Part shown: positions 25,859 through 35,839 of the stretch, in pieces
How positions within the stretch are numbered: the stretch's first letter is position 1
How the letters are laid out: every line of letters starts with the position of its first letter
Assembly (NCBI GenBank): GCA_963710205.1
Contig: CAVPZG010000006.1
Location: forward strand, 372,001-436,000
Source: Pacificimonas sp963710205
GTDB taxonomy: Bacteria; Pseudomonadota; Alphaproteobacteria; Sphingomonadales; Sphingomonadaceae
Reading direction: 5' to 3'
Length of the DNA stretch: 64,000 bases
Position numbers and translations under genes: made by a program
The notes under the pieces: model-generated
Seen by the model: the letters and a program-made list of their open reading frames with translations, nothing else
Databases searched by the model: none
Told to the model about the DNA's origin: nothing

Positions 25859-28800
25859 GTCGTCGCCGCTTCCGAAGGTGCGCTGTCGGCTTCCGCAAGC
25901 TCCTTCTTCAATCTGCCGAGATCGACGCTGCGCGGTTTTCCGAACGGGGCGATGGCCAGATAGATGACGGGGGTCAGAAGCAGGGTGAAGATACCGGCGA
26001 TGCCAAGCCCGCCAAAGATGACCCAGCCGATGGCCTGCCGCGCCTCCGCGCCCGCGCCCGTCGCCAGGATGAGGGGCACGGCACCAAGGACAGTGGAAAT
26101 GAGCGTCATGGCGATCGGGCGCAGACGAATGGCGGCGGCTTCCTCGACCGCCTCGCGCACGCTGCGGCCTTCGTGGCGGAGCTGGTCGGCAAATTCCACG
26201 ATCAGGATGCCGTTCTTGGCCATTAGTCCGATCAGCATCACCAGACCGATCTGCGAATAGATGTTCAGTGACACGCCCGAAAGGAACAGCGCGAAGATCG
26301 CCGCTGCGAGTGCGAAGGGAACCGTGAGCAGGACCACAAGCGCGCTGGTCAGGCTTTCGAACTGCGCGACCAGCACCAGAAAGACGATCACGAAGGCGAA
26401 CCCATAGGTCAGCAGCAGGTCGTTTCCGGTTTCCTGCAAGGTCTGCGCTTCACCCTGAAGGACCAGATCTATGTCAGGCCCAAGCGCCGTTTCGGCCAGA
26501 CGCCTCATCTCGTCCACAGCGTCCTGCAAGGGCACGCCGGAGGCGATGTCGGCCTCCACTTCAATGGCGCGGCGCTGCTCGGTGCGATCAAGCTCGGCGG
26601 CGATGCCCTCCTCAACGATGCGGGTCAGCGCTGACAGGGCAACCAACTGGCCGCTGCCCGCCCGGACATAGAGATTGCGCAGGTCCTGCGGGCTGGTGAT
26701 GGACGTCGTCTCCGCCGACAGGCGCACCGGAATGGACTGATCGCCGACGTTCAGATCGACGACCTCCGTCCCGCCGACCATGGCGCGTAGCGTTGCCGCC
26801 AGGTCATCGAAATCGACGCCCAGATCGGCGGCGCGGCGCCGGTCGATCTGAACCGACAATTGAGGCTGCGTCGGCTGATAGGAGAGATCGGCATTGGAGA
26901 GCATTTCGGAGTCGAGGTCGATTGCCGCCGCCAGGGCCTGCGCCGACAGAAATATCTCGTCATATTCGGGGCCGGTCAGTGCGACCTCGATGCTGTCGCC
27001 ACCGCCCGAGCGGATGCTGAGCGTGCCGCGCCCGCGCGCACCGGCGCGGGAGCCCGGAATGCGCGACAGCGGTTCGTCGAGCGCATCGACGATCTCGGTC
27101 TGCGTCAGATCGCGGTCGGCCCAGTCGGCCAGCGTTGCCGTGACCTGTATGCGGTTGGGATCGTAGCGCCCGACAATGGAGAACGTCGAAACGATGGTGC
27201 CGTCGTCAATGAACGGCTGCAGGATGCGCTCGACCTCGTCGAGTTCGCGGTCCATGAAATCGAGCCCGACGCCATCCGGACCCGTCGCGCTGACCGTAAC
27301 GATGCCGCGATCCTCATCCGGGACCAGTTCCGTATCGAGACCGCCATAGAGCAGCGCCGCAGCGCCGGCAGCGAGGACCGCGACGACCCCGACGATGCGC
27401 GGGCGGTCCAGGCAGCGGCCAAGCATGTTCGCGTAGGAGCCAGTCACCCTTGCGCCAAGATTATGGAGACGCGAAGCCTTTTCGTCCTCGCGATCCGTTC
27501 GCAAATCCAGCCGGGCGGCGAGGGCGGGCACCAGGGACAGCGCGACAAACGAAGAGATGACGATGGCAAAGGCCAGCACGAAGCCAAATTCGCGGAACAG
27601 CCTGCCTGCCTCCGACGGGAGGAAAGAGATGGGAACGAAAACGGACACGAGGACTGCCGTCGTTGCGACGACCGCGAAGAAGACCTGCCGGGTGCCGATG
27701 ACGGCGGCGGCGCGCTTTCCATGGCCTGCATTCTGCAGTCTTTGTGCGTTTTCCAGGACGACAATGGCATCGTCGACGATGAGGCCCGTCGCCAGCACGA
27801 GCGCCAGCAGCGTCAGGAGATTGATTGAAAAGCCGAGCAGCCAGATACCCGCGACGACGCCGACCAGAGCCACGGGAATGGCGGCGCTTGGTACAAGAGT
27901 GGCTGCGAATTTGCGAAAGAAGACCAGGATCGTGCCGATGACGACGGCGATAGTGAAGGCGAGCGTGATCAGCACTTCCCGCACGGAAATGCGGATGAAA
28001 TCGGCCTCGTCGGATATGATGCTGATATCGACGTCCTGAAACCGGCGATTGACGCGATCCACCGCTGCGGTGATCGTGTCGGAAATATCGATGGTGTTCG
28101 ATCCAGCCTGCCGGATGACCCCCAGCCCGACGATGGGACGGCCATTCAGGCGGACGAAGTTCGTTGCGTCCGCCGGGGCGAAATAGACTTCCGCGATGTC
28201 GCCAATGCGGGTGCTGCCCCGGACCGAAATCTGTTTGACGAGGTCCGGTGTCGCCGCAGTCGCCTCGGCGCGGACCACCAGCGATTGCTCGTCCGACTGA
28301 AAACTGCCGACAGGAACATCGAAGGGCGCGTTTTCAAGCACGGCAACGACGTCGGCGACCGTCAGCTCATAACGATTGAGCCGGATGGGATCGACGGCAA
28401 CTCGCAGTTCCTGCTCCCGCGCGCCGAATTCCGCGATGCTGGCAACGCCCTCCGCCGTCAGCAATTCCGGGATGATGTCGGTCTGCACGATCCGCGTCAG
28501 CTCCGCTTCGCCATAGCGATCGCTGGCCACCGCCAGCGTCAGGATCGGATCGGCATCCTCGTCCGCCTTTACGACGGTGACCTGCTCAACGCGGTCGGGC
28601 AGATCGCGGGTCACGCGGCTGACGGCCTCGCGCACGTCGGAGGCGGCGGTATCAAGGTCGACCCCCGGTGCGAACTCGACGCGGATGCGGGTCGAATTCT
28701 CTTCGCTGGACGAATAGATTTCCCTGACGCCGCTGACGCGCGCGGCCGCATTTTCAAGGATGCGCGTGACCTCCGCATCCATGGTTTCGGGCGCGGCCCC

Positions 28801-28965
28801 GGGCAGCACGGCGCGCACCGACACGATGGGCCGGTCGACATTGGGGAGTTCGCGGATCTCAACGCCGAACAGCGCGGCGATCCCGGCGATGACGATCAAC
28901 AGGTTGATGACGCCGATCAGAAGCGGGCGTTTGACCGCCAGCAGGGGCAGGTCGGACCTATCCAC
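25855..28965 (-). CDS. RND multidrug efflux transporter, inner-membrane pump
   Basis: A 1036-residue proton-driven pump of the HAE1 (AcrB/MdtBC) type. It has TM1 after KRPLLIGVINLLIVIAG, large periplasmic loops, the TM4 motif GLIVDDAIVVLENAQR with the paired Asp needed for proton relay, and a second TM block with GLMAKNGILIVEFADQLR. It starts with GTG 28965, overlapping the end of the adaptor gene, and ends in GTGA with the channel gene. Substrates cannot be inferred. Confidence 0.93.
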   Translation of the reverse strand: MDRSDLPLLAVKRPLLIGVINLLIVIAGIAALFGVEIRELPNVDRPIVSVRAVLPGAAPETMDAEVTRILENAAARVSGVREIYSSSEENSTRIRVEFAPGVDLDTAASDVREAVSRVTRDLPDRVEQVTVVKADEDADPILTLAVASDRYGEAELTRIVQTDIIPELLTAEGVASIAEFGAREQELRVAVDPIRLNRYELTVADVVAVLENAPFDVPVGSFQSDEQSLVVRAEATAATPDLVKQISVRGSTRIGDIAEVYFAPADATNFVRLNGRPIVGLGVIRQAGSNTIDISDTITAAVDRVNRRFQDVDISIISDEADFIRISVREVLITLAFTIAVVIGTILVFFRKFAATLVPSAAIPVALVGVVAGIWLLGFSINLLTLLALVLATGLIVDDAIVVLENAQRLQNAGHGKRAAAVIGTRQVFFAVVATTAVLVSVFVPISFLPSEAGRLFREFGFVLAFAIVISSFVALSLVPALAARLDLRTDREDEKASRLHNLGARVTGSYANMLGRCLDRPRIVGVVAVLAAGAAALLYGGLDTELVPDEDRGIVTVSATGPDGVGLDFMDRELDEVERILQPFIDDGTIVSTFSIVGRYDPNRIQVTATLADWADRDLTQTEIVDALDEPLSRIPGSRAGARGRGTLSIRSGGGDSIEVALTGPEYDEIFLSAQALAAAIDLDSEMLSNADLSYQPTQPQLSVQIDRRRAADLGVDFDDLAATLRAMVGGTEVVDLNVGDQSIPVRLSAETTSITSPQDLRNLYVRAGSGQLVALSALTRIVEEGIAAELDRTEQRRAIEVEADIASGVPLQDAVDEMRRLAETALGPDIDLVLQGEAQTLQETGNDLLLTYGFAFVIVFLVLVAQFESLTSALVVLLTVPFALAAAIFALFLSGVSLNIYSQIGLVMLIGLMAKNGILIVEFADQLRHEGRSVREAVEEAAAIRLRPIAMTLISTVLGAVPLILATGAGAEARQAIGWVIFGGLGIAGIFTLLLTPVIYLAIAPFGKPRSVDLGRLKKELAEADSAPSEAATT

Positions 28966-30094
28966 CCGCAGGTGCCGCCTCCGGCCCCGCCTGCGATTCC
29001 CGGTCCCCGGCCACCGCGCGTCCGGTCTCGACGTCCGCCGGGCGGCGCGGGGTGGGCGCGACGAGCTCGACGGCCTGCCCTTCGCGCACCTTCTGGACGC
29101 CCTGAATGATGATCATGTCGTCCCGGCCCAGCTTCGCGTCCACAAGGGCGTTGCCATCGCGGCGCTCGACGATCGTCAGCGGAACGCGCGTGGCCGCACC
29201 GTCCCTGACCGCCCACAAATAGGACCCCTCGGCGCCCCACACGATCGCCGCTTCGGGGACGGCGGGAAGCGCGCGCCCTTTTTTCTGAAAGGCGACGCGA
29301 AAACTCATGCCGGGGCGCAGGCGGTCGTTTTCATTGTCGACCGCGGCGCGCACCGTGAAGGTCCGCTCCTCGGCCGACACGGTGCTGTCGACCGCCAGAA
29401 TGCGGGCTGTAACCGTGCGGTCGGGATCGGAATAGGGGATCATTTCGACGGTCTGTTCCTGCCCCAGCGCCGAAAACACCTCTTCCGGCACAGCGAAGTC
29501 GACATAGAGCGTCGCGCGGTCGTCGATCTGCGTGATCGGCGTGGTTGGCGAAACCCGGTCGCCTTCGTCGATGGTGGTAAGGCCAACATGACCTGAAAAG
29601 GGCGCGCGCACGGTGCGGTCCGCCAGGGCGACGCGCGCCTGTTCCAGCTCGATGCGCGCGGACGACAGCGCGGTCTCCCCTGCCTCGATCTGACTGGCGG
29701 AAATGGCGCCCGTGTCCTCAATGCGGCGATACCGGCCGAGCAGCTGCTCGGCCTCCTTGACCGCAATTTCGGCCAGCCGCACCGCCAGACGTTCCTGCCG
29801 GTCATCGAGGCGGATCAGCGGCGCGCCTTTCCTGACATAGTCGCCGATGCCGAAGGCGACATCCAGTACCCGCCCCTCCGCTTCTGGATAAATTTCCGCC
29901 GATGTGGCCGCGCGGGCCGATCCGATCGCTTCGATCGATACCTGTTCGGCCACCATTGGCACCTTTTCCGCAATGACGGTCACGGGCTCCTGTGCCCGGT
30001 CGTCGCCCTCCTTTTCGCCGCAGCCTCCCATGACGAACAGGAGCGCGCTTGCAACGGCTGCGGACAATGGCTTTGATAACATATGAAAACTCAT
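28958..30094 (-). CDS. RND efflux periplasmic adaptor lipoprotein (HlyD/MFP family)
   Basis: About 378 residues. The leader ends in a lipobox (VMGGC), so it is anchored in the inner membrane. The lipoyl/barrel-sandwich halves flank an alpha-helical hairpin (AEIYPEAEGRVLDVAFGIGDYVRKGAPL ... VRAPFSGHVGLTTIDEGDRV, given here as landmark ends), followed by beta-barrel and membrane-proximal domains. ATG 30094 and ATG 30082 are both plausible; the open frame to 30133 is not leader-like. First gene of the efflux operon, diverging from the gene at 30283. Confidence 0.9.
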   Translation of the reverse strand: MSFHMLSKPLSAAVASALLFVMGGCGEKEGDDRAQEPVTVIAEKVPMVAEQVSIEAIGSARAATSAEIYPEAEGRVLDVAFGIGDYVRKGAPLIRLDDRQERLAVRLAEIAVKEAEQLLGRYRRIEDTGAISASQIEAGETALSSARIELEQARVALADRTVRAPFSGHVGLTTIDEGDRVSPTTPITQIDDRATLYVDFAVPEEVFSALGQEQTVEMIPYSDPDRTVTARILAVDSTVSAEERTFTVRAAVDNENDRLRPGMSFRVAFQKKGRALPAVPEAAIVWGAEGSYLWAVRDGAATRVPLTIVERRDGNALVDAKLGRDDMIIIQGVQKVREGQAVELVAPTPRRPADVETGRAVAGDRESQAGPEAAPAGG

Positions 30095-30282
30095 ACGGTC
30101 GGCCGGGGCATAGTTCACCTGAAATTTTGTCACGGCACCTTTGCCGGATTCAGTCTCGCGGCGATCCGAGGACGTTGTCCGTCACGCGTCTTCGTTCGTC
30201 CGCGAATTGCAGCGGCCGGCGCTTGAAATCATGGACGGGATGGGGGCGGCCTGATATGTTCGTCCTCAAACGATAGAGTTTT

Positions 30283-31002
30283 ATGGTGTCGCACCGCGAA
30301 TTTGTGATTTTGCTGATTGCTGCTTCCGCTGTCATCAGCACGCCAACATCAGCGCAGTTCGCCCCGCCCATGCTTCCGCCGCAACTTTGGACGGTGATTG
30401 AGGAGGAGGGCGCTCAAGATACCGACGTCGATGTTCCCCACCGGGATGAACCGGCAAAATACCAGCCGGTCGAGGTTGACCAAAACAATCTCACATATGA
30501 GGCATCCGCCGCCCGCACCCGTCAGAACCTTGCCAATTTCGTTGCCAAATCCCGCGTGCAGGATCCCGTCGGTGCCCGGCAGTTGGAAGCGCTGTTCGCG
30601 CAAGTTGATGTGATGGGCGAAGTCACCAAAGGCATGGAGCGCAAGGGACTTTCGGTCAATAACACCGCCGATGCCTTTGCCGCTTATTGGATCGCCGCAT
30701 GGCAGGCGACGCGCGCCGATACCGAGGAAAAGAGCAACGCAGCCTATGCAGCGGTATCTCGCCAGGCGGCGCGCGGGCTGCTTTCCTCCCCTGAATTTAC
30801 AGCCGCCAGCGATGCCCAGAAGCAGGAAATGGCAGAAGCTTTGCTGAAGCAGATGGTCATAATGGAGATCGCCAACGAGCAGGCAAGTTCCGACATTCTG
30901 CCCGCAAAGGATGTGCAGCGCGCCATATTGCAGGGCGCAAAGGCTTCGGGCCTCGATCTTGAGGCAATAACATTCACCGAGGAGGGTTTCGTCAAGGCGT
31001 GA
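30283..31002 (+). CDS. secreted protein of unknown function
   Basis: A 239-residue protein with a signal peptide (hydrophobic to about residue 24, cleavage near TSAQ). The mature part is mostly helical and acidic, with LTYEASAARTRQNLANFVAKS, then GMERKGLSVNNTADAFAAYWIAAWQ, and a C-terminal helical region. The layout reminds me of the DUF6683 group, but I am not certain. It diverges from the efflux operon; nothing shows a functional link. Confidence 0.65.
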   Translation: MVSHREFVILLIAASAVISTPTSAQFAPPMLPPQLWTVIEEEGAQDTDVDVPHRDEPAKYQPVEVDQNNLTYEASAARTRQNLANFVAKSRVQDPVGARQLEALFAQVDVMGEVTKGMERKGLSVNNTADAFAAYWIAAWQATRADTEEKSNAAYAAVSRQAARGLLSSPEFTAASDAQKQEMAEALLKQMVIMEIANEQASSDILPAKDVQRAILQGAKASGLDLEAITFTEEGFVKA

Positions 31003-31087
31003 TCCCGCGTGAAACTCGCGTCCCCGCGAAATCATCGAGTGAGAAACCGCCGGGTCTGGCACGGGGTTGGCTAAGTCATTGAAAATT

Positions 31088-31163
<76 letters not shown>

Positions 31164-31251
31164 ACTGGAGCCTGAAATGGGGCTGCCGTCCCGCCTGGTC
31201 AAGGACCGGGAAGCGCGGCGTGTACCGATGCGGTTCCGCCTTGTCAAAGAC

Positions 31252-32379
31252 TCATATGCCGCCCGGGCCGTCAACCAGCCGCCGCCGGTCCTTTTGCCTG
31301 TGGATGGACAGCAATATACCGATCAGCAAAAGCGCGGTCAGCATGGCCGAACCGCCATAGCTCATCAGGGGAAGGGGGATGCCCACCACCGGCGCGAAAC
31401 CCATGACCATGGCAAGATTGATGAAGATATAGAAAAACAGCGTCATGGTCAGGCCCATGGCGGCCAGCCGCGCAAAATGGCTTTTCGCTGTCAGTGCCGT
31501 GGAAATGCCCCAGCCCAGGATGACGGCATAGCAGGCGATGACGAACGCGCCGCCCATCAGGCCCCATTCCTCCGCCATCGTCGCAAAGATGAAGTCGGTC
31601 TGCTGTTCAGGCAGGTACTGGAGATGACTTTGCGTTCCGGACAGGAACCCCTTGCCAGTGATCCCGCCGGATCCGATGGCGATTTTTGACTGGCTGATGT
31701 GATAGCCGGCACCAAGGGGATCGGCCTCGGGATCAAGGAAGATCAGAACGCGGCGCTGCTGATATTCCTTCAGGAGGAACTGGACGGCCAGCGGAATGCC
31801 GACGACGGCGGAAGCGCCCGCCGTGATGAACAGCCACAGGCGCGCGCCTGCCAGGAAGACAATGGTGACGCCGCCCATGATGATCGTGAGGGCTGTGCCG
31901 AGGTCGGGCTGCAACATGACAAGTGCCGCCGGAAACCCGACCATGAGCGCGGGAAGGATCAGGGTCGGCATCGCCTGCGTCTGCACGCGCGGCAGGAAGT
32001 GGTAATAGCGGGCAAGAGCAAGAATGACGGCGATTTTCATCAGTTCCGACGGTTGCAGGTTGATGATGCCGAGGTTGAGCCAGCGCTGCGATCCGCCGCG
32101 AAGTGCGCCCATCGCCTCCACGCCTATCAGCAGCACCAGGCAGACACCGTAGAAGGGATAGGCCCATTTCAGCCAGAAGCTCATGTCGAACTGAGACAGG
32201 ACCATCATCATGATGAACAGCGCGCCGAAGCGGATGCCCTGATTGGTCATCCAGGGAGACGTGCTGCCACCGGCGGCGGAATAGAGAACCAGCATGCTGA
32301 ACAGGCCCAGCCCCAGCACGGCCAGGATCGTTACCCAGGGAAGGGCGCTAAGCCGGTCGGGTAGCGCTGGCGCTGCCAT
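31252..32379 (-). CDS. rodA: RodA, peptidoglycan glycosyltransferase (SEDS family)
   Basis: A 375-residue membrane protein with ten or so TM segments. The SEDS signatures are visible: PSELMKIAVILALARYYH and, near the end, GFAPVVGIPLPLMSYGGSAM. RodA polymerises glycan strands in the elongasome with PBP2 (mrdA directly upstream, overlapping 32 bases). It is the last gene of the mreB-mreC-mreD-mrdA-rodA series. Confidence 0.96.
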   Translation of the reverse strand: MAAPALPDRLSALPWVTILAVLGLGLFSMLVLYSAAGGSTSPWMTNQGIRFGALFIMMMVLSQFDMSFWLKWAYPFYGVCLVLLIGVEAMGALRGGSQRWLNLGIINLQPSELMKIAVILALARYYHFLPRVQTQAMPTLILPALMVGFPAALVMLQPDLGTALTIIMGGVTIVFLAGARLWLFITAGASAVVGIPLAVQFLLKEYQQRRVLIFLDPEADPLGAGYHISQSKIAIGSGGITGKGFLSGTQSHLQYLPEQQTDFIFATMAEEWGLMGGAFVIACYAVILGWGISTALTAKSHFARLAAMGLTMTLFFYIFINLAMVMGFAPVVGIPLPLMSYGGSAMLTALLLIGILLSIHRQKDRRRLVDGPGGI

Positions 32380-34267
32380 CGTCGCTTTCTCCCGATCCAG
32401 CGCCCAGGGCGGGCGTGGGTATCATGTCCGCCGCAACGGGCGTCGTGACGCCCCAGCCATCCTCGAGACGGCGAAGCGAGTCCATGGCCTGATCCTTGTC
32501 GAACAGGAATGTCATCACATCCTTTGCAATGGGAGCGGCGGCCTTTGACCCGCCCCCGCCATGTTCAACGGTGACGCTTATGGCATAGCGCGGTTCCTCG
32601 ACCGGGGCGAAGGCGACGAAAAGGCCGTGGTCACGATATTTCCACGGGATTGCGATTCCGCGGTTCTTCGCGAGGCTGCGGACCTGCGCCGTGCCCGTCT
32701 TGCCGCCCATCCTGACATTGTCGAGGCGCAGGCGTGAGCGCCCCGCCGTTCCTCCCGGACCGTTGACGCAAAGGTCCATGCCATGCCGGACGGCGGCCAG
32801 ATGCTCAGGGTCGATATCGAGGGGTGTCAGCGCCTCCTCGGCCCCTGCGAGAAGCGTCGGCATGATCCGCTTGCCCGATGCGAGCCGCGCACTCATGACG
32901 GCAAGTTGTAGCGGGGAAAGCGCATTGTAACCCTGACCAATCGACGAATTCAGCGTTTCCCCCACCAGCCATTCCTGATCATAGGTGCGGCGTTTCCAGG
33001 CCGGATCGGGCAGGATGCCGCTTTTCTGGTTGGGGAGCTGGAGCGTGTCATATTCGACGCCAAGACCGAGTTTCGTGCCCATCTCATGGATGGCGTCGAT
33101 GCCGATCTGCCGGCCGCGCGTGTAAAAATAGACGTTGCAGCTCTGGTAGATCGACTTGTCGAGATCGACATAACCATGTCCGCTGCGCTTCCAGCAGCCG
33201 AAACGGTGCCGTCCGAGCTGATACCCGCCATTGCAGACGACCCGGTCGGTCGGATCGACGCCTGCGTCCAGCGCCGCAAGGGCGGTCACCGGCTTGAAGG
33301 TGGAACCGGGCGGATATAGCCCCTGAATGCACTTGTTGACGAGCGGATTCATCTCGTTCGAGGTAAGCGCGTTCCATTCCGTATGGCTGATCCCGTCGGA
33401 AAAGGCATTTGGATCGTAGGCGGGCATCGACACCATGGCGAGAACCTCGCCAGTCACCGTGTCAATGACGACCACGCTGCCCGATTCCGGGCCGATGCGG
33501 CGCGCGGCATAGGCCTGCAGGTCGCGGTCGATACTGAGGCGGACATTTTCGCCTGGTGTATCGAGCTGGGTTTCCAGATCGCGGATGATGCGTCCGCGCG
33601 CGTTCACCTCGACCCGCCGCGCGCCCTGTTTGCCGCGCAGTTTCTCGTCCATCGTGCGCTCTACGCCATCTTTTCCGACCTTGAAGGCGGGGTGCAGAAA
33701 CAGCGGATCGGCATCCGCTTCCAGATATTGTTCCCGCGTCGGGGCGGCCACATAGCCCATCAGATGGCCGACGGCCTCGCCATCGGGATAAAGCCGCGAG
33801 AAGCCGCGAACCGGCTGCACACCCGCCAGTTCCGGCAGCCGCACGTTGATGGCGCTGTAGGATTCCCAGTCCACATTGGCGGCAACTTCGACCGGCAGGT
33901 AACCGGGCTGCGTTTCCACCGCCTTTTCGATGCGGGCGACCTCTTCCGCCGGCAGGTTCAGATATTCACTCAGCCGCGCCAATGTGGCGGGCAGGTTGGT
34001 GACCTGTTCCGGAACCAGTTCCAGCCGGTATTCCGGCTGGTTGATGGCAAGCGGCTGACCGTTACGGTCAGTGATCCAGCCCCGGCGCGGCGGGATCAGG
34101 CGGATGGCGACGCGGTTGTCTTCGGCCAGTGTCGCGTATTTCTCACCCTCGAACACGCTCAGATACACCATGCGGCCGCCGATCAGCAGGCCAGCGGCCG
34201 CCTGAACGCCGCCAACGAACAGCGCGCGCCTCGTGAACGTGCGATCGCGCTCGGCGTCCGTCTTCAT
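32348..34267 (-). CDS. mrdA: penicillin-binding protein 2 (transpeptidase of the elongasome)
   Basis: A 639-residue class B PBP. It has an N-terminal TM anchor, a pedestal domain, and the transpeptidase motifs SxxK (PPGSTFKPVTAL), SxN (QSCNVYFYT) and KTG (GGKTGTAQV). It cross-links peptidoglycan during lateral wall growth with RodA. ATGA overlap with mreD shows translational coupling. The C-terminal tail is slightly longer than in enterobacteria. Confidence 0.96.
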   Translation of the reverse strand: MKTDAERDRTFTRRALFVGGVQAAAGLLIGGRMVYLSVFEGEKYATLAEDNRVAIRLIPPRRGWITDRNGQPLAINQPEYRLELVPEQVTNLPATLARLSEYLNLPAEEVARIEKAVETQPGYLPVEVAANVDWESYSAINVRLPELAGVQPVRGFSRLYPDGEAVGHLMGYVAAPTREQYLEADADPLFLHPAFKVGKDGVERTMDEKLRGKQGARRVEVNARGRIIRDLETQLDTPGENVRLSIDRDLQAYAARRIGPESGSVVVIDTVTGEVLAMVSMPAYDPNAFSDGISHTEWNALTSNEMNPLVNKCIQGLYPPGSTFKPVTALAALDAGVDPTDRVVCNGGYQLGRHRFGCWKRSGHGYVDLDKSIYQSCNVYFYTRGRQIGIDAIHEMGTKLGLGVEYDTLQLPNQKSGILPDPAWKRRTYDQEWLVGETLNSSIGQGYNALSPLQLAVMSARLASGKRIMPTLLAGAEEALTPLDIDPEHLAAVRHGMDLCVNGPGGTAGRSRLRLDNVRMGGKTGTAQVRSLAKNRGIAIPWKYRDHGLFVAFAPVEEPRYAISVTVEHGGGGSKAAAPIAKDVMTFLFDKDQAMDSLRRLEDGWGVTTPVAADMIPTPALGAGSGESDDGSASATRPA

Positions 34268-34851
34268 GTCGTCACCCGGTCGACAAAGCGTCGCTGGGCC
34301 CGCACGAAAATCGCCGCCACCAGGGGGAAAGCCGCCAGTGTCGCCAGACCCTGCGTCAGAAAGGGCAGGGCACTTACGCTATCAGGTGGGGCGGTTCCGG
34401 CAATCAGGCAGAGTCTCCACAGTACGAGTTGATAAATCAGCACGAAGGGCGCCGAAATGGCCCAGTCGGCCAGCCAGTGTATTCGCCTGACCTTTGTATC
34501 CATCCATATCACGGCGATCATGAACAGGGGAAAAAGCAAGGCATTGGCACCAAGTGGCATGGCGAAGACGATGTCAGCGAAAACGCCCAGCGGCACTGAC
34601 AACCAGATGGGCAGCTGGCTGGGCCGGTACAAGGCAAAGAGGAAAATCAGCACCAGGCCGAAATTCGGCCAACTCGGCAAAGGCGTGAAAATGGGCGCGA
34701 CCGACAGGATCAGACCCGCCGCGACGATCAGTACGGGAATCAGCGGGCTGAGCCGCCGGATGAACAGGAGCAGGCGTTCACGGGCCGAAAGCTGGCGCGA
34801 GGTTCTTGCCGGGGCGGCCCCAAACCGGCGGCGTAGCGATCCGTTCGTCAT
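34264..34851 (-). CDS. mreD: rod shape-determining protein MreD
   Basis: A 195-residue inner-membrane protein with about five TM segments and the family segments YRPSQLPIWLSVPLGVFADIVFAMPLGANAL (core: GVFADIVFAMPLG). It links MreC and the synthesis enzymes of the elongasome. It overlaps both neighbours by four bases. Confidence 0.9.
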   Translation of the reverse strand: MTNGSLRRRFGAAPARTSRQLSARERLLLFIRRLSPLIPVLIVAAGLILSVAPIFTPLPSWPNFGLVLIFLFALYRPSQLPIWLSVPLGVFADIVFAMPLGANALLFPLFMIAVIWMDTKVRRIHWLADWAISAPFVLIYQLVLWRLCLIAGTAPPDSVSALPFLTQGLATLAAFPLVAAIFVRAQRRFVDRVTT

Positions 34852-35780
34852 GGCGCGGGCGGCGCGTCGGGCGGGAGCGCTTCGATGGGTGTATCGACAC
34901 CGGGCAGGCTGCCAATTTCAGGAAGGGCGATAACCTCCCGCATATAGGGCCGTTCGACGATGACAAACTGGGTCTGCGTCGGCAGCGCTGCCGGTTTTGC
35001 GCGCGGCATGACTCCGCCTGTTGCGACCACGGTTGCCACCTCAATTCCTGGCGCGAACAGCCCGCCGTCGCCCGAGGTCACCAACCGGTCGCCGATGCGC
35101 ACTTCGCTGTTGGTTGGTCCCGACAGGTCGACGTCGAGAGTGGGCCTGTTCGTGCCGATGACCAGGGCGGGAAGGCCGGTTCTGACGACACGAACCGGGA
35201 CCCGACTGGTGACGTCTGTGAGCAGCATGACACGCGCCGCCTTGGCACCCACTTCGACCGTGCGGCCGATCAGCCCGGACGCCATGCGCACCGGCTGTCC
35301 GGTTTCGACGCCGTCGATACGGCCACCGGATATGATCGCCTGGCTGGCATAGGCACCGCCTGCTGTTCCCGCGATGGCAAAGCTGCCAACCTGCTCGCGT
35401 GCTGGATCGACGACATCCATCAGCGCGCGCAATTCGCGGTTTTCCCGCAGCGCCTCGTCATAGCGGCGGCGATGCTCGCGATAGAGGGTCTCACGCGCCT
35501 CCAGCACCTTCACGCGCCGCGCACTGTCCATATAGGCGCTGGCATTGGTCCATATGCCCGCGACCGTTTCCACGGGAATTTGCACGACCTCCCATGCCGG
35601 AGCGACGATGTCAGCGCCCACGCCGCGCAGCGCGTCCGCGCGGTCGGGCGCGAAGCGGCTCATGATGAGAAGGCCGAGGGCGATGCCAATGACAAGGAAC
35701 AGGAAACTGCGTCCCAGCAGCGCGAATGTGCGCTCCCGCCGCGTTTTGCCGCTTCTGGTTTTGCGGGGCGGCCAGGCCAC
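34848..35780 (-). CDS. mreC: rod shape-determining protein MreC
   Basis: A 310-residue bitopic protein. It has a basic N terminus, one TM segment (FLFLVIGIALGLLIMS), a coiled coil (about residues 75-105, rich in Glu/Arg) and two beta domains with SGGRIDGVETGQPVRMASGLIGR and SGDGGLFAPGIEVATV. It forms the periplasmic scaffold binding PBP2. A gap of 59 bases separates it from mreB. Confidence 0.94.
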   Translation of the reverse strand: MAWPPRKTRSGKTRRERTFALLGRSFLFLVIGIALGLLIMSRFAPDRADALRGVGADIVAPAWEVVQIPVETVAGIWTNASAYMDSARRVKVLEARETLYREHRRRYDEALRENRELRALMDVVDPAREQVGSFAIAGTAGGAYASQAIISGGRIDGVETGQPVRMASGLIGRTVEVGAKAARVMLLTDVTSRVPVRVVRTGLPALVIGTNRPTLDVDLSGPTNSEVRIGDRLVTSGDGGLFAPGIEVATVVATGGVMPRAKPAALPTQTQFVIVERPYMREVIALPEIGSLPGVDTPIEALPPDAPPAP

Positions 35781-35839
35781 GATTCTCTAAGCTCCCCTGT
35801 GACTCCTGACGTACTTTCCCGGTGCAGACCTGAAGCGGT

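Noticed and set aside
31003..31087. Rho-independent terminator after the secreted-protein gene
   Set aside because: A weak CGCG hairpin is present, but no following T-run, so it does not meet the usual pattern.
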